Of a stretch of DNA of 64,000 nucleotides, positions 58,401 through 64,000 are shown piece by piece. Each line of letters starts with the position of its first letter. Position 1 is the stretch's first letter. The notes beneath the pieces were generated by a model. That model saw only the letters and a program-made list of their open reading frames with translations. It was not told the DNA's origin and did not search any database. The DNA is from DASZVB01 sp036272055. Its GTDB lineage: Bacteria; Myxococcota_A; Polyangia; Polyangiales; Polyangiaceae. The stretch lies in NCBI GenBank assembly GCA_036272055.1, contig DATAZL010000105.1, forward strand, positions 110,128-174,127, in the 5' to 3' direction. The position numbers and the translations under genes are program-made.

Positions 58401-59525
58401 GAAGGCCATCCGGCGTTCCCCCTCGGACACGTCGAACCAGACGGCGAACAGCACCCGTGCGAGCAGCGCGAAGCAATCTCTCGGCGGGTCGCGCCGCGAG
58501 ACGTGCGCCGCATCGCGCGCTGGCAACGTCGAGGTCGCGACCGAGACCATGCTGACCAGGATTCCGTACGTCTGCTGGAACGGCCCCTTCTTCTTCGCCC
58601 CGGCGGAGGCCAGCCGCGCGGCGAGCTCGAGCCCGGTAGGGCCCCCGCGGCCGATGAGCGTCAACGTCTGGATCACACCCGCGACGCCGCGGAAGGGCAC
58701 CGCTCGCTTCGACACCGTCTTGAACAGCGTGAGGGCATTCTCGACTCGCCCCTCGAGCATCGCTATCGAACCGCCGATGGCTAAGCGCACGAGCACGTCG
58801 TCCGCATTCATCGCGGCGAGCCGCTTCAAGAGCGCGAGGTCCCCCTGGAGAAGCGCGATGCCGGCGAAGGATGCGAGCGCATCGGCGGAACCCGTGAGGA
58901 GCCTCGGAGTCGCGGCGAGGTGACCGTACAACCCGGCCAGTGGCAGCCCGACCGCCTCGGCGTACCACAGCGTCAGCTCCAGCAAGCGCGTTCGAAATCC
59001 GACTGTGAGCGCCTCGAACCACGCCGGCTCGAAGGTAAGTGCGAGAGCGGGGACCACGAACGTCTCCGCGACGAATTCCGGTGTCTCGATACCGAGCAGC
59101 TCGGTGAGCGTCCCTTCCGCTTTCGGATCCGCCGAAGCGAGCTGGACGAGCAGGTCGAAGGCGCGCCGCTCGTGAATGCGACTCGTCCACGACCGGAATA
59201 GCATCGGCACGAGAACGCCGACGAACTTCGGAAGTGAGCCCTCCTGTGAAGCAAGCCGCAGCACTCGATGACGGACACTCGGAGCGCAGGCGAAGCCGTC
59301 GCCCTGGCTCGTGATGAGCTTCCGCGTGAGTAGCGACTCGAGCACCGGGGGCATGCTCGTCATGGCGAACTTTCGACCGGACGGTCCCTTGACACCGCAC
59401 GCATCGGCGAGCCCGCAGAGCTCGAGCGCGTTCCGCGGCTCCGCCAGCGCGAGAACCGCGAGAACACGGAGCTCCGTCGCGCTCAGCGTCCCCGCCGTCT
59501 CGCCAAATGCAGCTAGGGCGTCCAT
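55416..59525 (-). CDS. Large SNF2-family ATPase/helicase
   Basis: 1369 residues from ATG 59525. The first ~900 residues are poorly conserved. They include a winged-helix-looking start (LSATELRVLAVLALAEP, SVRHRVLRLASQEGSLPKF) and long helical regions. The motor has LADDMGLGKTVQLIALLLHRG (I, about 945), VILDEAQLIKN (II, about 1035), ATGTPIENHVGDVF (III), FLISLRAGGFGLNLTGADYV (V) and ASDRAHRIGQTRPVTV (VI). It is the second SNF2 ATPase in the window and, unlike the first, has no SWIM gene beside it. It probably acts on protein-DNA complexes; nothing more specific can be said. Confidence 0.92.
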   Translation of the reverse strand: MDALAAFGETAGTLSATELRVLAVLALAEPRNALELCGLADACGVKGPSGRKFAMTSMPPVLESLLTRKLITSQGDGFACAPSVRHRVLRLASQEGSLPKFVGVLVPMLFRSWTSRIHERRAFDLLVQLASADPKAEGTLTELLGIETPEFVAETFVVPALALTFEPAWFEALTVGFRTRLLELTLWYAEAVGLPLAGLYGHLAATPRLLTGSADALASFAGIALLQGDLALLKRLAAMNADDVLVRLAIGGSIAMLEGRVENALTLFKTVSKRAVPFRGVAGVIQTLTLIGRGGPTGLELAARLASAGAKKKGPFQQTYGILVSMVSVATSTLPARDAAHVSRRDPPRDCFALLARVLFAVWFDVSEGERRMAFEEGVELRNLIAAFDTKWLFEQYDAALLALSARVENPAFKKRAKSLVRPESPAGAFALHELRIQKEEWETGLEGLERIVVVTGGKSAAEAITEERIVWKVDTRHFELEPIIQKRSDGAWTRGRKLAVKHLLRGASNAPKLPPEDLKVTAYARERREPSYGGYGQTSYFIDRRAWPSLIGHPRVFTAEDDRHVEVTRGTVQVVASTEGDRFVLKLEPPDLHTELELRFDGQRITVFETLEPLRSLVKLLGTRGLSVPVSAQGRALDALGGLAHLLPVHSSAQTSARSIGSDPRPWFRVVPRAQGLSVSLSVRPLGGDGPHVTPGKGARTLVGRSKGEAVQTERDQEEERRLAEHAVKECAPLEGNDSGEGTWFVEEPESCLELISCLKSMGGGVHVEWPEGTPLRLRARVGLAALRGHVRRDGSSFFATGSLAVDGELSLELDQLVALLAEKPGKFIRLESGEYVELEQRLREMLESLSSFHSERRSKQGGIVVPVAALPVLERLTDAESGLTLDQRSLEWRERLLRATDAQVQVPRGLNAELRDYQLTGFRWLARLAALELGACLADDMGLGKTVQLIALLLHRGRTGPALVVAPTSVCENWRRELARFAPTLKVRVFIGPGREEALEKLSQRHVVLTSYALLQQDAEKLQGIEWATVILDEAQLIKNAESQRAKAAFGLRSAVRIAATGTPIENHVGDVFSIFHFLMPDLLGPWSHFNRRFGASSTGESAASGRRALRKLLLPFILRRTKAQVLDDLPPLTEIERTVTLGTEEAALYEAVRRAALAKLGATGTDARSRFQVLAEITRLRRLCCHPKLAVPATTASSSKIASFLELLDELLEARHRALVFSQFVDVLALVRAELEQRAIPYQYLDGSTPPKQRTAAVDAFQAGEGALFLISLRAGGFGLNLTGADYVIHLDPWWNPAVEAQASDRAHRIGQTRPVTVYRLVAAGTVEERIVALHRTKRELADSLLAETDQSATLSVDDLRALLDE

Positions 59526-59608
59526 GCGCCGTGGCTAGCCTCGCGCCGCGTCGAGGAAAATGAGAAACGAAGCCGGCCCCGGAGGGGCGCGAAAACGCGG
59601 GCTCTACG

Positions 59609-61324
59609 CTAGCCGAGCACTTCGTCCAGGGTCGGGGCAGTGAGCACGCGCTCCGCCCACAGCTCCAGGAGTGTGCCCCCATGCGTCGCAGCTCGCATCG
59701 GCGTAGCAACTCCAATTCGCTGCAAGTGCGCGAGCGCCTGCAACACGACGGCTTCGTCCCAGGCGTCACCGAGCAGCTGTAGGCCCACCGGGAGTCCGTC
59801 GCGCGCGGTGCCTACGGGGGCCGTACCGGCGGGGATGCCGGTTAGATTGCCTACGTAGGAGTAGCGGGAGATGGCGTTGAGGGCGTCGGGGTCGACGAAC
59901 CCTTGTTTCATCTCGCGCTCGGTGACGCGCGGCGCCGTGGAGTTCGTCGTCGGGAGGGCGATGAGATCGACGGTGCGCAGCGCCGCTGCGGTCTGTTCGC
60001 GGAGTCGCGAGCGCAGGCGCTGCGCGTCGAGGTAGTCGGTGGGCGAGAACGTGCTGGTCTGAATGAGGAAGAGCTGGATGTATTGCTCCATTTCTCGCTC
60101 ATGGCGTCGGCGTAACTCGCGGAGCGCGGTGGACTCTTCGAGGCCGATCGTCAGGTATCCGATTGCCGCGGCGTGGCTCGCGAGGGGAATCGCGATGGAG
60201 TGCACGGTGGCGCCCTCGCGCTCGAGCGCTGCGACGGCCGCGCGTGCAGGCCCTGCGACGTCGGGATCGGCGGCGGCCCACTCCGCCTCGTCGATGCCGA
60301 TGCGCAGGCCGCGCACCCCGCGTCCGAGTGCGGCCACACAGGTTGCCAGAGACAGCGGCGGTTGGCTCGCGCTCACGGCGTCGCCCTCGCTCGCGCCGCA
60401 CGTGCTCGCGAGGAACAGCGCCAGGTCGTGTGGCGTCGCCCCGATGGGCCCGGCGTGAATCACGCTGCTGCCTCCTGAAAGCCCGTGACCGTCGGTCGGG
60501 ATGCGCCCGAACGTCGGCTTGAGCCCGAACACGCCGTTCAGCGCAGCCGGGATGCGGATCGAGCCGCCTCCGTCGAACCCGAGCGCCACCGGAACGACAC
60601 CCGTCGCTACAGCGACCGCCGAGCCCGTCGAGCTGCCGCCAGCGAGACGAGAAGGATCGTGCGCGTTGTGCGGCATCCGTCGATGCGGGTTCGCGCCGAG
60701 CGGCGACATGCCGAACTGAGTCATCGGACTCTGCCCGAGCACGATGGCGCCCGCCGCTCGCAACCGCGCCACGGCAGTGGCATCGCGAACAGCCGGAGCC
60801 GTCAGAAACGAAGTGCCGAGCCCGGTTGGCAACCCTTCGACGTCGAGCTCCTCCTTGACGACCATCACCACGCCTTCGAGAGCGCGCGCTTCACGTCGCT
60901 CGAACCGTCGCGCCGACTCGTCGGCAGCCGCGAGCGCGCGCGCTTCGTCCTCCAGATGAATCGGCCCGATACTCGGTGAACGGCGCGCGAGCGCGCGGGA
61001 TCGGTCGAGCGCACGACGCACCACGTCGCGTGGCGTGCACTGGCCGGACTCATATGCGACGCGCAAGCTTTCACAGCTCGTCTGCCAGGGGGCCGGAGCG
61101 GGAACGCCGAGCGACGCGTCATGACGGGAAGCGGGCGCGTGTGCCTGAACCGGGCGGCCGTCGTTCAGCATCTCGCCGCGGTCCGAGTCGGGCAAAGCGA
61201 GCGCACGGTCGATCCCGAGCTGCGACCGCACCACGCCCGCGGCGACGTACCGGGCCGGGGTTCGCATCACCGTGAGCAACGCGGTCAACCCAGGTCCAGA
61301 CAGCCGTCCGACGTTCAGCGCCAT
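59609..61324 (-). CDS. Amidase signature-family hydrolase
   Basis: 571 residues from ATG 61324. The Ser-cisSer-Lys triad is visible: Lys in VVMVVKEELDVEG (about 155), Ser in LAGGSSTGSAVAVATG (about 229) and Ser in GFDGGGSIRIPAALNGVFGLKP (about 254). The N-terminal ~100 residues are an extra family-specific region (SCESLRVAYESGQCTPRDVV). It is probably cytosolic, with an unidentified amide substrate. It is not a clear GatA, as GatB/C are not adjacent and the N-terminal extension differs. Its start is 85 nt from the divergent DUF2182 gene. Confidence 0.9.
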   Translation of the reverse strand: MALNVGRLSGPGLTALLTVMRTPARYVAAGVVRSQLGIDRALALPDSDRGEMLNDGRPVQAHAPASRHDASLGVPAPAPWQTSCESLRVAYESGQCTPRDVVRRALDRSRALARRSPSIGPIHLEDEARALAAADESARRFERREARALEGVVMVVKEELDVEGLPTGLGTSFLTAPAVRDATAVARLRAAGAIVLGQSPMTQFGMSPLGANPHRRMPHNAHDPSRLAGGSSTGSAVAVATGVVPVALGFDGGGSIRIPAALNGVFGLKPTFGRIPTDGHGLSGGSSVIHAGPIGATPHDLALFLASTCGASEGDAVSASQPPLSLATCVAALGRGVRGLRIGIDEAEWAAADPDVAGPARAAVAALEREGATVHSIAIPLASHAAAIGYLTIGLEESTALRELRRRHEREMEQYIQLFLIQTSTFSPTDYLDAQRLRSRLREQTAAALRTVDLIALPTTNSTAPRVTEREMKQGFVDPDALNAISRYSYVGNLTGIPAGTAPVGTARDGLPVGLQLLGDAWDEAVVLQALAHLQRIGVATPMRAATHGGTLLELWAERVLTAPTLDEVLG

Positions 61325-61408
61325 GCCACACACGCTATCGCGCGGCCGTGCGCGCTCCAAGATGTCACACTCCCCTCGCCCGGATCCGGCGCTAAACATT
61401 TTCCTGTG

Positions 61409-62218
61409 ATGGGCAGCGCGCAACTCGGGAGACGCCTCCCTCCGGAGCGAGCCTTCTACGGGATATCGGCGCTGGTCTTCGCGAGCAGCACAGCCGTCAC
61501 CATCGCCTGGTGCGCGTCCATGTCTCGGATGGCCGACATGCCGATGCCCGGCGGCTGGACGATGTCGATGGCGTGGATGCGGAGCTCTGGTCAGACCTGG
61601 GCAAGCGCCGCCGTGTCCTTTCTCGGGATGTGGCTCGTCATGATGGTGGCGATGATGCTCCCGTCGCTCATCCCCATGCTGCGACGCTACCGCGAGGCAG
61701 CCAGCGCGACGGACTCGACGCGGCTGGGTCCGCTGACTGCGCTCGTCGGCGTGGCGTACTTCTCGATGTGGACGCTGTTCGGCGTCGCCGTCTTTCCGCT
61801 GGGCATCGCGCTCGCGATCGTCGAGATGCGCGAGCCGGCGCTGTCGCACGCCGTGCCGGTCGCGGTCGGCGTCGTCGTGCTGCTCGCGGGCGCGCTGCAG
61901 TTCACGGAGTGGAAGGCGCGCCACCTCGCTTGCTGTCGCGAAGCACCCGCTCTGCACCGTACGCTGCGCTCCGACGCCGCCACGGCGTGGCGACACGGCC
62001 TGGCTCTCGGAGTCCATTGCATCAAGTGCTGCGCGGGCCTCATGGCGGTCCTGCTCGTCATCGGAGTCATGGACCTCCGGACCATGACCGTCGTGTCCGC
62101 GGCGATCACCGTGGAGCGACTCGCGCCCGCCGGCGAACGCGTCGCGCGCGGCATCGGCGCGCTCGGTATCGCGTACGGTTTTTTTCTGATCATCCACGGC
62201 GTCGGAGTCGTCGGGTGA
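61409..62218 (+). CDS. DUF2182 integral membrane protein
   Basis: 269 residues with about six membrane helices. WLVMMVAMMLPSLIPMLRRY and the Met-rich first loop (MSRMADMPMPGGWTMSMAWM) match DUF2182 proteins, described as predicted metal-binding membrane proteins. The GLALGVHCIKCCAGLMAVLL helix with its Cys and the C-terminal ITVERLAPAGE are also characteristic. The Met/Cys/His pattern suggests copper or another soft metal, but this is unproven. A GTG one codon upstream is an alternative start. It is 48 nt before the DUF899 gene on the same strand. Confidence 0.88.
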   Translation: MGSAQLGRRLPPERAFYGISALVFASSTAVTIAWCASMSRMADMPMPGGWTMSMAWMRSSGQTWASAAVSFLGMWLVMMVAMMLPSLIPMLRRYREAASATDSTRLGPLTALVGVAYFSMWTLFGVAVFPLGIALAIVEMREPALSHAVPVAVGVVVLLAGALQFTEWKARHLACCREAPALHRTLRSDAATAWRHGLALGVHCIKCCAGLMAVLLVIGVMDLRTMTVVSAAITVERLAPAGERVARGIGALGIAYGFFLIIHGVGVVG

Positions 62219-62266
62219 TGGCACGGCACACGCATCGGAGCATTTGCTCAGCAAAGGAGATCGACC

Positions 62267-63004
62267 ATGTCAGAGCACCGCACAGGCACCCGCGAGGAAT
62301 GGCAAACGGCCCGGGACGAGCTCGCCAAGCTCGAGGCGGAGCAGGCTGAACGAAACAAGGAGATCCAGAGCAAGCGTCGCGAGCTTCCCTGGGTACGGGT
62401 CGAGAAGGAGTACTCGTTCGACACCGAGAACGGGAAGAAGACGCTGGCTGAGCTGTTCGAAGGACGCTCTCAGCTCCTCGCCTACAACATCATGTTCGGC
62501 CCTGACTACAAGGGCGGCGCGTGCCCCGGTTGCACCAGCGTTGGCGACGGGCTCGAAGGCTCGCTCGTCCACCTGAACCACCGCGACGTGACCGTGCTGT
62601 GCTTCTCGCGTGCGCCGATCGATCGCCTGAGCGCCTACAAGCGGCGGATGGGCTGGGACTTCCCCTATGTCTCCACCTACAACACCGACTTCGCCTTCGA
62701 CTTCGGCCTCGCCTTGACCGAGGAGCGAGCCGCGCAGAAACCGGAGGTCAAACAGATGATCGAAAGCCCGCCTGACTTCCTGAAGGATTGGTCACGCCAG
62801 ACCGGCGTCGACATCAAGGTGGGGCTGCGCGAGAACCCATCCTGGATCAGCTTCGCGCGCGAAAACGGGCACGTCTACCACACGTATACCGTGTCAGCGC
62901 CCGACCCGTTCGTCGCGCCGTACTTCAACTTCTTGCTCGAACGAACGCCGAATGGCGTCCCGTCGGATCTGTCCGCGTGGCGGAAGGATGAGTATCCGGA
63001 TTGA
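62267..63004 (+). CDS. DUF899 thioredoxin-fold protein
   Basis: 245 residues. GTREEWQTARDELAKLEAEQ, ELPWVRVEKEYSFDTENGKK, LLAYNIMFGPDYKGGACPGC and VLCFSRAPIDRLSAYKRRMGW are the DUF899 hallmarks. The C-P-G-C pair sits where a thioredoxin-like redox centre would be. Members are cytosolic and poorly studied. AAGGAG is the ribosome-binding site, 10 nt before the ATG. Co-transcription with DUF2182 is likely. Confidence 0.9.
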   Translation: MSEHRTGTREEWQTARDELAKLEAEQAERNKEIQSKRRELPWVRVEKEYSFDTENGKKTLAELFEGRSQLLAYNIMFGPDYKGGACPGCTSVGDGLEGSLVHLNHRDVTVLCFSRAPIDRLSAYKRRMGWDFPYVSTYNTDFAFDFGLALTEERAAQKPEVKQMIESPPDFLKDWSRQTGVDIKVGLRENPSWISFARENGHVYHTYTVSAPDPFVAPYFNFLLERTPNGVPSDLSAWRKDEYPD

Positions 63005-63200
63005 GGCGGAGGCGTCTCGAACGAGAGTACCGAACGAGCGGCGCCGACATGGACTTGGCCACCAGACTGGTCACAGGTCCGATTGTGTTCGGACCGACGA
63101 TTTGCCTTGACGTGATTTCGCGAGATGTCACCTCGAGGTCGAGGCATGCCGCTAAATCCGGTGATGCGCCGCTCGGCATCAGGACGAGCGACGCTTCTAC

Positions 63201-64000
63201 GTGGCGGACGGCGGCGAAGTCGATCTGCTGCGCGTGGCTGAAGGGCTCGAAGAGCTGCCGGCCATCGCACAAGCGCTCGCGAGCGGCTTGCTGAACTGGT
63301 CCGCGGCGCGCGAGCTCACACGCGTTGCGGTCGCAGAAACCGAGTGCGCATGGCTAGACGTCGCTCGTGGCAAGACCGTGCACCAGCTGGAGGCGCTGGT
63401 GGCCGGTAAGAGCCCAGGCGACGGGCCCTCTTCCGCCGGCAAGCTTGATGCGCGACGTCACGTTCTTCGCTTCGAAGTTGCGCCCGAAACGCTGGCGCTC
63501 TTCCGCGAGGCCATGAACAAGCTGAAGCGCAGCGGCACTCCCCTTGATGACGACTCCGCACTCATGCTGATGGCACGCCACGTTCTCGGTGGTCCGGCCG
63601 ACGATGGCCGGGCGAGCTATCAGATCGCACTCTCTGTCTGCCCTGAGTGCGGAGGGGGTTACCAGCACGCAAGCGGAGAACTCATACCCGTCAGCTCAGA
63701 CGTCGTAGCGATGGCCGAGTGCGACGGTCAGCACATCGGTGTGATCGCGCCTCCCGTTGCGAGCGCGGAGCCCGCCAGGGACGAGAGCGCCCACGTGGGC
63801 GCCGCGCGAGTTCGCGCAATCGGCGGCGTCCGGGCGAAGCAAACCGTCTCACCGGCGACACGCAGAGCCGTGCGGCGCCGCGATCACGAGCGGTGCGTCG
63901 TCCCTGGTTGCCGCAATACGCGTTTTCTCGACGTTCATCACGTTGCGCTGCGTTCGGAGGTGGCGGACACGATGCTGACAATTTGACTACCCAGCGGCGC
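63201..64000 (+). pseudogene. Decayed HNH endonuclease-domain gene (second copy of the type)
   Basis: The frame opens at a GTG (63201) inside what should be a longer N-terminal domain (VDLLRVAEGLEELPAIAQAL, ASGLLNWSAARELTRV), so the 5' part is missing or frameshifted. It then runs through a helical middle and CPECGGGYQHASGE into the zinc/HNH module RRDHERCVVPGCRNTRFLDVHH. At about 63957 a one-base loss converts the expected RSEGGGHDADNLTT into RSEVADTMLTI and a stop at 63986. The correct frame continues to the window edge. It resembles the HNH protein at 46.6 kb only in overall layout. Confidence 0.75.

Noticed and set aside
59609..61324. GatA (glutamyl-tRNA amidotransferase subunit A)
   Set aside because: The amidase triad is shared by the whole family. 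GatB/GatC are not adjacent and the N-terminal extension is not that of GatA.

Overview
The window looks like a chromosomal segment of a myxobacterium, most likely a Polyangiales (Sorangium/Labilithrix-like) organism. The signs are a very high GC content, several lipoproteins with long Gly/Thr/Ser-rich spacers after the lipobox, a Cys-rich exported protein with a MYXO-CTERM-like tail, a DUF1592/DUF1552 pair, and Anbu. This assignment is inference, not a database result. No rRNA, tRNA, CRISPR array, intact insertion sequence or origin was seen.

Layout. 0-3.4 kb: the end of an alpha/beta hydrolase, then an EmrA/EmrB-type efflux pair. 3.5-6.9 kb: a TM0106-type RecB-like nuclease fused to an SF1 helicase. 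7.0-10.5 kb: a tight four-gene unit of sensor kinase, single-domain response regulator, NMT1-like substrate-binding lipoprotein and an unknown protein. 10.5-20.2 kb, minus strand: a carotenoid oxygenase, and a tightly packed series of a heterodimeric ABC exporter, a SNF2 ATPase and a SWIM protein. 20.2-27.7 kb: a frameshifted beta-propeller gene, an SDR, a penicillin-binding-type serine hydrolase, a YCII protein, a Gly-rich lipoprotein, and a phospholipase D with an MBL-like partner. 27.9-31.0 kb: a 1046-residue Cys-rich surface protein with an exact 450-nt internal period. 31.2-36 kb: an SDR, an XPB-like helicase with a frameshift overlapping a Bax1/DUF790 nuclease, a 44-residue protein and RsmE.

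36-41.5 kb: an SDR behind a promoter overlapped by a BlaI-like palindrome, a GIY-YIG protein, an NfeD/flotillin pair, and a transglutaminase/Anbu pair. 41.7-45.9 kb: DUF1592 and DUF1552 proteins and a 2OG-Fe dioxygenase. 46.4-48.5 kb: an HNH nuclease behind an AT-richer patch. 48.5-54.2 kb: three lipoproteins. One is a CE1-type esterase and one is a PHM/DBH-like copper protein with all six copper-ligand positions visible. The spacer before the esterase holds two arrays of exactly 13 perfect octamer copies and several ATATAGC palindromes. 54.7-64 kb: a YkgJ Cys-cluster protein, a second SNF2 ATPase, an amidase, DUF2182 and DUF899 proteins, and a decayed second HNH gene.

Functional themes: DNA transactions (nuclease-helicase fusion, two SNF2 ATPases, SWIM, XPB-Bax1, HNH, GIY-YIG), export and envelope proteins, and proteolysis or membrane-microdomain modules (Anbu, flotillin/NfeD). 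Genome decay is visible as frameshifts or fragments at about 12.3, 20.6, 20.8, 23.9, 32.2, 34.1 and 63.96 kb. Some of these could be sequencing errors.
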